From Candidatus Freyrarchaeum guaymasense (lineage in GTDB: Archaea > Asgardarchaeota > Jordarchaeia > Jordarchaeales > Freyrarchaeaceae), in assembly GCA_030587405.1 (NCBI GenBank), contig JAUQZD010000041.1, forward strand, positions 1-28,305: DNA of 28,305 nt, read 5' to 3'. Under the pieces are notes generated by a model that was given only the letters and a program-made list of their open reading frames with translations, was not told the origin of the DNA and made no database searches. This document shows, in pieces, positions 14,447 through 22,121 of the stretch. Positions within the stretch are counted from its first letter, which is position 1; each line of letters starts with the position of its first letter. Made by a program: the position numbers and the translations under genes.

Positions 14447-15168
14447 AGGGTAAGGTCGCGCTCGTCACCGGTGGAAGCGGAGGGATCGGGAGAAGCATTT
14501 GCCTTGACCTAGCTGCTAAGGGATGCGACGTGGCAGTAAACTACTTTAGCAGGCGTGAGGAGGCGTTAAAGGTCGTCGAGGAGGTGAGGAGGCTTGGATG
14601 TAGGGGGATCGCCGTCAGAGCCGACGTGTCGAAGATGGACGAGGTCGAGGCGATGGTTGAAACCGTCGTAAGGGAGCTGGGAGGAGTGGACATCCTAGTC
14701 AACAATGCCGGGGTTTTAACCATCAGACGGTCAATCTTGGATGTCTCCGAGGAAGACTGGGAAAGGGTGATAAACATAAACCTTAAAGGAGTTTTTAACT
14801 GCTGTAAGGCCGTGGTCAAGTACATGATAGGTAAAGGAGGGAAAATAGTTAATATTTCGTCGATCGCAGGTAAGATGGGGGGCACGGTGGGAGTACACTA
14901 CGCGGCTTCGAAGGCGGGCGTTATAGGGTTAACCATGGCCCTCGCCTCGGAGCTTGCACCTTATGGGATAACGGTTAACGCCGTGGCACCCGGAGCAGTT
15001 GACACGGAGTTCATACCAGAGGAGTTAAAAGAGGAGCTGGCTAAAAGGGTGCCTTTAGGAAGAATAGCCCGCCCAGAAGAGGTTTCAAGCACAGTCGTCT
15101 TTCTCCTGGAAAACGACCACATAACCGGTGAAACCATCAACGTTAACGGCGGAAGATACATGGACTAG
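14437..15168 (+). CDS. Short-chain dehydrogenase/reductase (FabG-like)
   Basis: A classical SDR of 243 residues. It has the Rossmann motif TGGSGGIGR (about 11-19), NNAG (about 89-92), catalytic Ser (NISSIAG, about 141), Tyr and Lys (HYAASKAG, about 155-159), and the PGAV segment after the active site. The TGxxxGIG glycine pattern followed by NYFSRREEA suggests NADP preference, though this is only a tendency. FabG-like enzymes reduce 3-oxoacyl thioesters or oxidise sugars and alcohols; archaeal members without acyl carrier protein partners have varied substrates, so I do not assign one. The start is GTG with AAGGAGGTGG 4 bases upstream. The last 4 bases overlap the stop of the convergent TPR gene. 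Confidence 0.93.
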   Translation: MDLKGKVALVTGGSGGIGRSICLDLAAKGCDVAVNYFSRREEALKVVEEVRRLGCRGIAVRADVSKMDEVEAMVETVVRELGGVDILVNNAGVLTIRRSILDVSEEDWERVININLKGVFNCCKAVVKYMIGKGGKIVNISSIAGKMGGTVGVHYAASKAGVIGLTMALASELAPYGITVNAVAPGAVDTEFIPEELKEELAKRVPLGRIARPEEVSSTVVFLLENDHITGETINVNGGRYMD

Positions 15169-16640
15169 GATTCCAGCGCCCTTCGACGGCACTCCGAGGC
15201 CTTATCATCCTCTCCTAGAGCCCTGTATGATTCTTCTAGAGCACGCCAAACGTGAACGTCTGCTCTCCCAGCTTCAACAAGCTTCTCTAAGCACTCAACC
15301 GCCTTACTATGCTCATCAAGGTAGTTATACGTTAATCCTAAGTAGTAGATGGCGTTCAAGTCCTCTGGCTCGTCTTTAAGCCTAGCCTTAAAGTGGTCTA
15401 CGGCTTCAAAGTATTCCCCTTCAAGGAGAAGGCATAAGCCCAAGTTGTAATGGGCTTCACTGTTTCCAGGGTCTAGCTCTAACACTTTTTCAAACGATTC
15501 AGCCGCATCCTCGTAGAAGCCCAGTTTCGCGTAGGATAAGCCGATCTGCATCCAAGTATGATGGTCTGAAGGGTCTATTTTCGCAGCCTTCCAAAGGCAT
15601 TCAAGGGCTTCCTCGTAGCTTCCTAAAAGGTACTTCGTGAAGCCAAGATTGTAAAGTACGTCCGCTCTTTCAGGGTCAAGTTCAAGCACCTGCATGTAGG
15701 TTTCAACGGCTTCCTCGTATTCTCCTTTAATCATCTGAACGAAGCCCAGGCTGAAAAGCGCCTCGGCGTCTTCGGGTGTGAGCTCCGCAGCTTTCCTGAA
15801 GCAGAAGGCGGCCTCGTCGAACTCGCCGAAGACGAAGTGGATAGTACCCAACTCGAACCAGCAATTGGAGCAATCAGGGTTTAACATCACAGCCCTAACC
15901 AGATCCTGAAAAGCCTCAACGTAATTTTTAAAGTGCAGGTTTACGAGGGCTGACCCATGCCACGTGGCTACGCTCCACGGATCAACATGCCTAAGGGTGC
16001 TATAGCATCTGGCCGCATCCGAAAAAGCTTCTAAAAGCATAAGAGACGAGGCAGCAACGTGGAGAACCGCCGGCTCGTCTGGGTTCGACTTCAAGAAAAG
16101 GTCAAAGTGTTTCAAGGCCTCAGGCGAGGAACCCGAATCTAGAAGGCGCAGTGCCTCATCGAGCTGCTTCTCGTCACCTCTGCTGCGCTTCAGGAGCCGC
16201 GAAGGCGCTACAAGGCTGTAACGTAGCCCCCAGACTCCGTAGCCTACACTAGAAAGCACGTCTCTAAGGATGCTTAAGCTTTCCTTCCTGTCCAGCATCC
16301 CGTAAGCCAGGGTCAAGTTGCACCTAGCTAAAAGGAATTCTGGGTTAAGTTCGAGGGCATAAGAAAGCGATTTAATGGCCTTCTCTTCCTCCCCTACCTC
16401 CATGAGGGCTACGCCCAAATCGTTGAGTACGCCTGGGTTAGGCTCCAGCTCTGCGGCTTTAAGGTAGCATTCAAGCGCACTCTCCCACTCCCCCATCTCC
16501 CCGTATACAAACCCCATGAGATCCCACACTTCAGCGTCATACGGGTTTTCTAATAGATCATCCATAAGGAAGATTAAAGCCTCCTCACCCCTTCCATCCA
16601 TGATCAACTTTATGACCTTGCTGGCCCGGTCAAGGAACAT
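15165..16640 (-). CDS. Tetratricopeptide repeat (TPR) protein, about 12 repeats
   Basis: About 490 residues made nearly entirely of 34-residue TPR units, e.g. 'GEWESALECYLKAAELEPN', 'GEYEEAVETYMQVLELDPE' and 'GFYEDAAESFEKVLELDPG'. The repeats from about residue 235 onward are the most canonical; those at about 105-170 are more degenerate. TPR superhelices serve as protein-protein scaffolds. There is no membrane segment, signal peptide or enzymatic domain, so it is probably a cytoplasmic adaptor with unknown partners. ATG 16640 is preferred because GGAAGGGTG lies 6 bases upstream; GTG 16649 would overlap that site. T-rich elements (CCTTTATTTTCCG on the minus strand, about 16690-16702) could be its TATA box. 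Confidence 0.9.
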   Translation of the reverse strand: MFLDRASKVIKLIMDGRGEEALIFLMDDLLENPYDAEVWDLMGFVYGEMGEWESALECYLKAAELEPNPGVLNDLGVALMEVGEEEKAIKSLSYALELNPEFLLARCNLTLAYGMLDRKESLSILRDVLSSVGYGVWGLRYSLVAPSRLLKRSRGDEKQLDEALRLLDSGSSPEALKHFDLFLKSNPDEPAVLHVAASSLMLLEAFSDAARCYSTLRHVDPWSVATWHGSALVNLHFKNYVEAFQDLVRAVMLNPDCSNCWFELGTIHFVFGEFDEAAFCFRKAAELTPEDAEALFSLGFVQMIKGEYEEAVETYMQVLELDPERADVLYNLGFTKYLLGSYEEALECLWKAAKIDPSDHHTWMQIGLSYAKLGFYEDAAESFEKVLELDPGNSEAHYNLGLCLLLEGEYFEAVDHFKARLKDEPEDLNAIYYLGLTYNYLDEHSKAVECLEKLVEAGRADVHVWRALEESYRALGEDDKASECRRRALES

Positions 16641-16759
16641 CCCGTACACCCTTCCAACGCAGCACTAGAAAAAGTAGAATAAACGGAAAATAAAGGTGTT
16701 TCCTATAAGCATCGCATGGGATCCTAGTCTCCCGTCAGCTTCCAGCCATTCCTCCCTGT

Positions 16760-17560
16760 CTAATGTAGGAGTTGTAGCTCCGGCTTGGGGATAGGTTTCC
16801 TTTTGTGCTCACTTTTAGAGACCATCTCCATAACTTTCATTACCGTATCGGGAGGAATGCCCATTTCCTTAGAGACCTTTTCAGGCGTATATTTTAACTC
16901 TATAAGCCCGTAGAGGGTGAGGTCTAATACGTCGTACGTTACCCCTATTTCTCCCTCATCTGTTTGGCCAGCCCACAGGCCGGCGGTAGGCGTCTTCCAA
17001 ACTATTTTCCGAGGAACACCTATTTTCTCGGCAAGCCATCTAACCTGCGTCTTGTAAAGGTCGCCTATGGGGAGCATGTCAACTCCGCCGTCACCGTACT
17101 TCGTGAAGTATCCTACCAGGATCTCACTCTTATTCCCGGTGCCTGCAACGATCCTGTTGAGGAGGTTAGCGTAATAGTAGAGGGTGGTCATCCTAAAGCG
17201 GGGCTTAAGGTTTCCAGTCGCAACCAAGTTTCCTGGGTCGTAGCGTGGGCAAACCTTCGCGAACGCGTCCTCTAATGGTTGAATATCCACGTGTTCCACC
17301 TCTATCCCGAGGGTTCTAGCTACGAGGAGGGCGTCGTCTATGTCCTCCTGCTTGGTCGTTGAGGACGGCATTATCAACCCTAAAACGTTCTCGGCTCCCA
17401 GGGCAGACGCCGCCAGAGTGGCAACCGTAGATGAGTCCACTCCTCCACTTAAACCGACAACCACGCCGTCAGCGCCGGCTTCGTCGACGATCCCCCTAAT
17501 GAACTCTGCGATGCGTTCTTCAACGGCGTCAAAGTTAAGCTTAAGAACCTCCAAATTCAA
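16760..17560 (-). CDS. nadE: NH3-dependent NAD+ synthetase
   Basis: Catalyses the last step of NAD synthesis: ATP-dependent amidation of nicotinic acid adenine dinucleotide. The N-type ATP pyrophosphatase P-loop is VGLSGGVDSS. The family segments 'AGTGNKSEILVGYFTKYGDG', 'LPIGDLYKTQVR' and 'TPTAGLWAGQTDEGEIG' follow. At 266 residues there is no nitrilase/glutaminase domain, so it uses free ammonia, as in most archaea. I chose TTG 17560 because GGGAGGTGA lies 4 bases before it and a strong TATA box predicts transcription from about 17585. The longer open frame reaching 17746 would start upstream of the promoter, and its extra residues look noncoding. Confidence 0.95.
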   Translation of the reverse strand: MNLEVLKLNFDAVEERIAEFIRGIVDEAGADGVVVGLSGGVDSSTVATLAASALGAENVLGLIMPSSTTKQEDIDDALLVARTLGIEVEHVDIQPLEDAFAKVCPRYDPGNLVATGNLKPRFRMTTLYYYANLLNRIVAGTGNKSEILVGYFTKYGDGGVDMLPIGDLYKTQVRWLAEKIGVPRKIVWKTPTAGLWAGQTDEGEIGVTYDVLDLTLYGLIELKYTPEKVSKEMGIPPDTVMKVMEMVSKSEHKRKPIPKPELQLLH

Positions 17561-17605
17561 AGGGTCACCTCCCAGCGTGGCTACAGGAGAAGTAGGCTTG
17601 ATAAG

Positions 17606-17614
17606 AATATAAAA
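17606..17614 (-). promoter_or_regulatory. TATA box of nadE
   Basis: Minus-strand TTTTATATT, within CCTTTTATATTCTTAT, sits about 50 bases upstream of the nadE TTG. It predicts a leader of about 25 bases carrying the GGGAGGTGA site. Confidence 0.6.
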
Positions 17615-17707
17615 GGTTTCCTTGGAAAAACGTATAAACGTCCAGCATCCAACACTGTTAAGAAATATTAAGCGTGTTTGACAGGTATTGAAGAAAGGGA
17701 GGAGGGG

Positions 17708-17824
17708 GTGCTGGGGTTTGCGAGGTGCATCGCAGTTACGCTCCACAGGAGGAAGCGAAGGATCACCTGCTTAATGATGGTGGCGGATGGTGCAGCGTTG
17801 TTCGCCGAGGACGCACGGCTTTAA
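17708..17824 (+). CDS. Possible small protein, 38 aa
   Basis: A short frame beginning with GTG (MLGFARCIAVTLHRRKRRIT...) in the gap between nadE and the ferredoxin. In its favour are a strong purine-rich ribosome site (GGGAGGAGG) just upstream and an AT-rich ATATTAAG element about 35 bases before the start. Against it are its small size and the lack of a recognisable family. The composition is a hydrophobic/basic N-terminal half with two cysteines and a mixed C-terminal half. The remaining gap up to the ferredoxin holds that gene's TATA-like CTTAATATT near 17851-17859. Confidence 0.28.
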   Translation: MLGFARCIAVTLHRRKRRITCLMMVADGAALFAEDARL

Positions 17825-17909
17825 GGGTTAGCTGCGGGCTCCTCGCCGAAAACTTAATATTCCAATTGAGGAGTGTTCTTTCGAAAATGGCTGACAGCAG
17901 GTGGTTGTG

Positions 17910-18122
17910 ATGGGCGTCAAAGAGTTCAAGTCCGGCGACATCACTATTACAATAGACCATGACAAATGCACTGGGTGCGGAAGCTGTGTTGAAGCGTGTC
18001 CAAGTGAAGTTTTTGAGGTTCAGGATGAAAAATCGGTAGCCGTCAGGGTGGAGGATTGCGTCGAGTGCTGCTCCTGCGTCGAGGCATGCCCTGAGAACGC
18101 CATCAGCCACTCATCCTGCTAA
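17910..18122 (+). CDS. Ferredoxin with two [4Fe-4S] clusters
   Basis: About 70 residues with two cluster motifs: CTGCGSCVEACP and CVECCSCVEACP, each with the expected CxxCxxCxxxCP spacing. An extra cysteine is present in the second motif (CVECC), and another at the C-terminus (SSC). It is a bacterial-type, low-potential electron carrier; archaeal metabolism uses such ferredoxins for pyruvate and other oxoacid oxidoreductases, flavodoxin-like proteins or hydrogenases. The start chosen is the ATG with AGGTGG 5 bases upstream; the open frame extends 3 codons further. It stands alone, followed by T-rich termination-like sequence. Confidence 0.93.
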   Translation: MGVKEFKSGDITITIDHDKCTGCGSCVEACPSEVFEVQDEKSVAVRVEDCVECCSCVEACPENAISHSSC

Positions 18123-18125
18123 CTC

Positions 18126-18161
18126 CCCCTCTTTTTATATTTCGCTTTTTTATATTTTGCT
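18126..18161 (+). terminator. T-rich tandem repeat, probable terminator of the ferredoxin gene
   Basis: Directly after the ferredoxin stop are CCCCCT and two adjacent 15-base units, TTTTTATATTTCGCT and TTTTTATATTTTGCT, differing at one base. Runs of T on the coding strand are sufficient for archaeal intrinsic termination. The duplicated unit makes this a likely two-step terminator. Confidence 0.5.
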
Positions 18162-18278
18162 TGACCAAACTTTTCCCATTTTTCAGGTACTTCCGGGGAG
18201 AAGGTTATGGATGCCTTTACCATATTTTTTATAAACCGTTCAGTTTTTCTTCCAACTTGATGGAAGGCTGGTGGTAAG

Positions 18279-18503
18279 ATGGTTGCGGTTGTCGATAAGT
18301 GTTCGGGAAACGTGCTACTGACATCCTCCTTTGAAGATGAAAGGGATGCGGCGATCCTCGCAAACCTTCTGAGGATGTTCTGTAAGCTTACGGGTGAGAA
18401 CACCGCTATTATAAAGTTTGAAGACGGGGACGTGATCAAGTTCACCGAGGCAAAAAGACACTTAATCCTGCTGAGGCAACGGTTAGATGAGGACTCACTC
18501 TAG
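18279..18503 (+). CDS. Hypothetical protein, 74 aa
   Basis: I do not recognise this protein. It reads as a small alpha/beta domain: a beta hairpin (VAVVDKCSGNVLLTSSF), a long helix (DERDAAILANLLRMFCKLTG), two strands (NTAIIKFEDGDVIKFTEA) and a charged C-terminal helix. It resembles roadblock/profilin-like small folds in outline only. The ATG has a GGTGG site upstream, and a TTTTTTATAAACC promoter element lies about 45 bases before the start, so it looks like an independent gene. No neighbour suggests a role. Confidence 0.65.
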   Translation: MVAVVDKCSGNVLLTSSFEDERDAAILANLLRMFCKLTGENTAIIKFEDGDVIKFTEAKRHLILLRQRLDEDSL

Positions 18504-18560
18504 CACCCTTTAGCCGACTTAGACGGAAAGAGGATGCGTCCTTTCCTCCCCAGCCCGGGA

Positions 18561-19358
18561 TTACTTGCTTTTAAAAAAGTTGGATAGGCAAGCTCTCTTC
18601 TTGGCGCATCTTGCTATGAGGCGCCTGGTTCCTCCCCCCTGGCTTACTACTTTGATCATTTCCTCCGGGTCTGTAACTGTTACGCCCATGACGGCTGTCA
18701 CCCCATGGTCAAAGAGCACGTCAGGGATTATGCTTGCGGTTGGCCCTGCCACGGCGAACACTCTAGGAGCTATGCTCATGTCTAGTATTTCGTCTATTGT
18801 GCGGTTGACGAGGCTGCTACCGGTTACTATGACCACGTCCGCCTCCTTAAGGGTGTCCTCCATCAGGTCTGGCTGCACCACGGGAACTACCGGGTTCTCC
18901 ACCTGCCTCATCTCTACAACATTCACCCTGCAGCCTTTCTCAACGAGCTTTCCTATCACCGGCCCCATGTAGCCCACCATCGCCACGTTTTCCCCCTCCT
19001 TAACTAGGTCTGCTACGTCGATGCTAACCGGACGGTACCTTTCCCTGTTTTCCTCCACGATTAGCTGGGAGAGAGCATTCATGGATGCAACTCCTATCGA
19101 AGCCTCGGCTAGGCTGGACGAGAGGGAGAGCTTGGCGAGGGATACCGCGTCCATTTCATGGTACTCACCCGAGGTTTCGAGGGGCTTGCAGGATGGGTTA
19201 TCCCTGAAAACGTATGCCACACCCCCATGGGAGCCGCTGGTTGACTCTATGCTCACGCCGGCGTAGAACAAGCCTAGGGACACTGCTTTAACCGTTATAT
19301 CCGCGCCGTCTACCAGCTCTTCTATCAGCTCAAGGGTTTCCTCCACGACAGGCAACAA
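18561..19358 (-). CDS. DUF364/DUF4213 putative heavy-metal chelation protein
   Basis: About 265 residues in two parts: an N-terminal DUF4213-like half containing 'SLAEASIGVASMNALSQ', and a C-terminal Rossmann-like DUF364 half ('VAMVGYMGPVIGKLVEKGC', 'ADVVIVTGSSLVNRTIDEIL', 'VAGPTASIIPDVLFDHGVTA'). The family fold resembles anaerobic sulfatase/enolase-N-like plus Rossmann domains, and members are proposed to handle metals or sulfur in anaerobes; no enzymatic reaction is established. The TTG start has GGGAGGGA close upstream. It follows the PEPC-like gene by 13 bases on the same strand, so the two form an operon. Confidence 0.87.
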   Translation of the reverse strand: MLPVVEETLELIEELVDGADITVKAVSLGLFYAGVSIESTSGSHGGVAYVFRDNPSCKPLETSGEYHEMDAVSLAKLSLSSSLAEASIGVASMNALSQLIVEENRERYRPVSIDVADLVKEGENVAMVGYMGPVIGKLVEKGCRVNVVEMRQVENPVVPVVQPDLMEDTLKEADVVIVTGSSLVNRTIDEILDMSIAPRVFAVAGPTASIIPDVLFDHGVTAVMGVTVTDPEEMIKVVSQGGGTRRLIARCAKKRACLSNFFKSK

Positions 19359-19371
19359 TCTCCCTCCCGAT

Positions 19372-20958
19372 TTACCCTAAAGCCCCCCTTATGCATCCAG
19401 CTTGGAGGATTATTTGCCTTACTGCCTCCTCCAGCGTGCTGTTCCTGACGAACTCCTTCACCTCGGAGCTTCTCAACTGCTTTTCAGGTATGACCTTTAA
19501 CGCCACGTACTCTGAGATCATCATCGCCAACGCCCTATGAGATACCGAGAAGTCATCCTTAGGGTCTAGGAACTCTCTTATGTACTTCACGTCCTCTTTC
19601 ACGTCCGAGATGAAGGACTCGGGGAACACCTTCCCTGCTGCTTCAAGGCAGAGGTACCTCCACGCCGAGGAGACGTCAACCTCGATGGAGGGATAGTAGA
19701 GCTCGAAGACCCTGTCCAGTAGTCCCGTCTGCGAGAGCATGTTTAAGGCTCTTCCAACCCCAACTATTTCAGGGGGGACTCCTAAGCTGTACATCAATGC
19801 CACGTACTTAACAGGTGGTGGAAGGGTGAAGGAGTGCACGGGTGGGCGTCCACCCTTCCCTTTTCTGCCTTTATCGCGTGTCGGGAGGCTTAACTCTTCA
19901 GCGTTAACCTTAACCTTCTCGTTGTGTAGGGACTCCCTTCTGTCAGGGATCAGCCCGGCGAGGGACTCCAGCAGCCCGTATATCTTGGATATGGCCTCCA
20001 CGTAGGCTGCCGAGAAAACAGATATCACCTCTAAGACCTCGCCCCTCTCGCCGCTTAAGCATGGGGGCCTCCTACCCTGAAGGGAGTCCTTAAGGCACCT
20101 CACCAAGTCGGCTGTTTTCCTCTGGGACGAATCGTAGACCATGCTCGACTGGATGGTTACCGTGGACGCGCCCCCGTACATTTCCATGAAAGAGTTTACG
20201 CTTTCATAGTTGAGGTTGCCTTTGAGCGGAAGCGAGCCACTCTCCAGGATCGGGTGAACGGCTACTGAGAGCTTCTCCGAGGTCTCAGCCAAGTCCGAGA
20301 GGGCAAGCCTCACCGCTATGGTTGACGCAGCCATGCCAGCCTTCACCGATGGGACATCCCTGCCAAGGTAAACCCTTAACACCTCGCTTTCGGTGGCGAG
20401 CATGGTTCGACGGCTGTGAACGTACTCTGACACGATCTTGGCGGCGTCTATTAAAGATTTTAGATCCTCTAAAGCCGGGATTAAGCTTATGTCTCCCATG
20501 TCCACCGGGGTGAGGGTGCTTTCAAGAACATAGTTTTTAATTATGTTAAAGTTCGCTTCAACCCTCACTAGGTCCCTCACGCTTCCGCACACCGGGTGGA
20601 TCACCTCGCTGACCACGCTGTCGTTGAGCTGGCCGTAGGCAGCATAGTTGGCCTCTATTATGGAGTGCAGGATGGCTGTCTTCCTCAGCCCCCCAGCCCC
20701 CCTTGCGGGAACCATAGGGATAAGTTTAACCTTAGAGCTCGGTATGACCTCCTCGTCGAGCAGGCGATCCACTATCTCAGTTACCTGACCATACGGTGTC
20801 AGCTTACGGTTAAAGTCGATCATTAACTCTTCTAGTCCGAATCCGCCTTCCTCAAAGGGCTTCAGGAGCCTGACAGCTTCAATCGGCTCGTCCCCAAACG
20901 ACACGTAAGTGCTAGCAGAGTCTAGGCTCTGCGTCGCTAAGGTTACGGGCACTATCAT
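19372..20958 (-). CDS. Diverged paralogue of archaeal-type PEP carboxylase (PpcA-like), probably not a PEP carboxylase
   Basis: 528 residues from ATG 20958. The fold is recognisable as archaeal PEP carboxylase: IVPVTLATQSLDSA matches the family's opening (M)IPRxMSTQHPDN, LIPALEDLKSLIDAAKIV matches the VIPLxED...AAKI segment, and 'HPILESGSLPLKGNLNYE', 'TIQSSMVYD' and 'YSLGVPPEIVG' all follow. The C-terminus CIRGALG matches the usual RRSLG end. But the catalytic His of TQHPDN is Ser (S11), the WDxEGK(D/E)VD segment is degraded (MIDFNRKLT), and the LFGYSR arginine segment is replaced by a basic Gly/Lys-rich linker (about 340-378). The protein is therefore unlikely to carboxylate PEP. It heads an operon with the DUF364 gene. 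The extra 28 codons upstream lie across the promoter and are excluded. Confidence 0.82.
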   Translation of the reverse strand: MIVPVTLATQSLDSASTYVSFGDEPIEAVRLLKPFEEGGFGLEELMIDFNRKLTPYGQVTEIVDRLLDEEVIPSSKVKLIPMVPARGAGGLRKTAILHSIIEANYAAYGQLNDSVVSEVIHPVCGSVRDLVRVEANFNIIKNYVLESTLTPVDMGDISLIPALEDLKSLIDAAKIVSEYVHSRRTMLATESEVLRVYLGRDVPSVKAGMAASTIAVRLALSDLAETSEKLSVAVHPILESGSLPLKGNLNYESVNSFMEMYGGASTVTIQSSMVYDSSQRKTADLVRCLKDSLQGRRPPCLSGERGEVLEVISVFSAAYVEAISKIYGLLESLAGLIPDRRESLHNEKVKVNAEELSLPTRDKGRKGKGGRPPVHSFTLPPPVKYVALMYSLGVPPEIVGVGRALNMLSQTGLLDRVFELYYPSIEVDVSSAWRYLCLEAAGKVFPESFISDVKEDVKYIREFLDPKDDFSVSHRALAMMISEYVALKVIPEKQLRSSEVKEFVRNSTLEEAVRQIILQAGCIRGALG

Positions 20959-20981
20959 GGAAACACCAGCCTCTCCCCTTA

Positions 20982-21003
20982 ATCCCCTATAACTAAAGGG
21001 GAT
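20982..21003 (-). promoter_or_regulatory. Palindrome over the TATA element of the PEPC-like/DUF364 operon
   Basis: ATCCCCT (20982-20988) and AGGGGAT (20997-21003) form a perfect 7-bp inverted repeat around TTAGTTAT (minus strand), a weak TATA-like element about 25-35 bases upstream of the start codon. It lies in the 93-base region shared with the divergent TPR gene, so a regulator bound here could affect both. Confidence 0.45.
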
Positions 21004-21051
21004 TGAAAGCGTAAAAACCTTATCTTTTACCTTGTACTGCATCTCAGGGGA

Positions 21052-22017
21052 ATGCTTTTTAAGGCTCTTCGGGGTGTTTTAAAGGGACTGTTGAAGGGTG
21101 GGAAGGTGCCAGAAAGCGGGAAGGTTCTCCTAGAGCTTGGAGAGCAACTCCTCAGGAGAGGGGAGAACGCTAAGGCGGAGAAGGTGTTAAGGAAGGCTGT
21201 TAGGGCGTTTAAGTCCGACGGGGAAATGCTGGCTGAAGCCAAGTTGAAGCTGGGCGTAGCATTATACAGGAACGGGAAGGTTAAGAAGAGCCTAAGGGTC
21301 TTCAAGGAAGCGTTAAACCTATGTGAGAGGATAGGCCACAAGTCCGGAGTGTCCAGGAGCTACACGGGTATGGGTGTAGCCTACACGTACCTTAAGAGGC
21401 CGCTGGAGGAGGTTTTAAGCTACCACCAGAAGGCATTGGATGTTGCCAGAGGGGTTGGAAGCCTAGAAGACGAGGCGAGGGCGCTTAACAACATGGGGGT
21501 GGCATACCTTACAAGCGGCAGGCTGGAGGATGCGTTTAGAGTTCTTCAGGAGGCGGCTGAAAAGGCAAGGAGGAGTGGTGTGAGGGATTTGGAGGCCAAC
21601 GTCACGGCGAACCTGGCGGAAACTACGAGGCAAATGGGTTGGCTCGACTACTCGGCTAGAATACGCGGGGACACTGTAAAAGTATGCGAGGAGATGGGCA
21701 ACCTCAGATTGGCTGCAAGCCAGCGTCTGGCGCTGGCGTTAACGCTGAGGGAGCTTAACAGGCTTGAGGAGGCTATGGAGGCAGCCGGGAAGGCTAGAGA
21801 AGTTTTTGAAAGGGTGGGAGATAAGAGAGGTGTTAAAGCGGTGGAGAGCCTGCTGGAAGAAATTAAGGTGGAGGAGAAAATGTGCCCATCATGTGGAGCG
21901 GTGATCGCGGTTAAAGAGCTGGATTACTGCCCCTTATGCGACGCTCCCATTAAAGAGGAGAAGAGAGGCAGGAGACTCTTCGGGAAAGGCGGGCATAAGG
22001 GGACTCGGAGGCGGTGA
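21052..22017 (+). CDS. TPR protein with C-terminal zinc ribbon
   Basis: 321 residues. Residues about 20-265 form TPR-like helical hairpins with a longer repeat of 36-40 residues, similar to the kinesin-light-chain/MalT type ('SRSYTGMGVAYTYLKRPLEE', 'ARALNNMGVAYLTSGRLEDA', 'ANVTANLAETTRQMGWLDY'). A zinc ribbon follows, CPSCGAV...YCPLCDAP (about residues 277-296), then a very basic tail (GRRLFGKGGHKGTRRR). A TPR scaffold plus zinc knuckle plus basic tail suggests a nucleic-acid- or ribosome-associated adaptor; that is inference. The gene is divergent from the PEPC-like operon and they share a short promoter region. Confidence 0.88.
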   Translation: MLFKALRGVLKGLLKGGKVPESGKVLLELGEQLLRRGENAKAEKVLRKAVRAFKSDGEMLAEAKLKLGVALYRNGKVKKSLRVFKEALNLCERIGHKSGVSRSYTGMGVAYTYLKRPLEEVLSYHQKALDVARGVGSLEDEARALNNMGVAYLTSGRLEDAFRVLQEAAEKARRSGVRDLEANVTANLAETTRQMGWLDYSARIRGDTVKVCEEMGNLRLAASQRLALALTLRELNRLEEAMEAAGKAREVFERVGDKRGVKAVESLLEEIKVEEKMCPSCGAVIAVKELDYCPLCDAPIKEEKRGRRLFGKGGHKGTRRR

Positions 22018-22102
22018 AGGCTGAGGGCCCGGAGGCGAAGGCTCCCAAGCGATGTTTGGCGGGGCAGAAGTGTATAATGTTGCGTTTGTAACATTTAAGT
22101 AT

Positions 22103-22113
22103 TTTTGTTGTAT
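22103..22113 (+). repeat. Left subterminal inverted repeat of the IS607 element
   Basis: TTTTGTTGTAT, the exact reverse complement of ATACAACAAAA near the right end. It lies 9 bases before the tnpA start and could be a TnpA binding site. Just outside it is a second inverted repeat, AATGTT-N8-AACATT (22076-22095). Confidence 0.5.
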
Positions 22114-22121
22114 TTTATAAA

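Noticed and set aside
16760..17746. Longer nadE reading frame with about 62 extra N-terminal residues
   Set aside because: It spans the TATA box and the GGGAGGTGA ribosome site of nadE; the extra residues do not look like protein-coding sequence.
19372..21042. Longer PEPC-like frame starting at 21042
   Set aside because: The 28 additional codons cross the palindromic promoter, and family members begin at the equivalent of residue 29.
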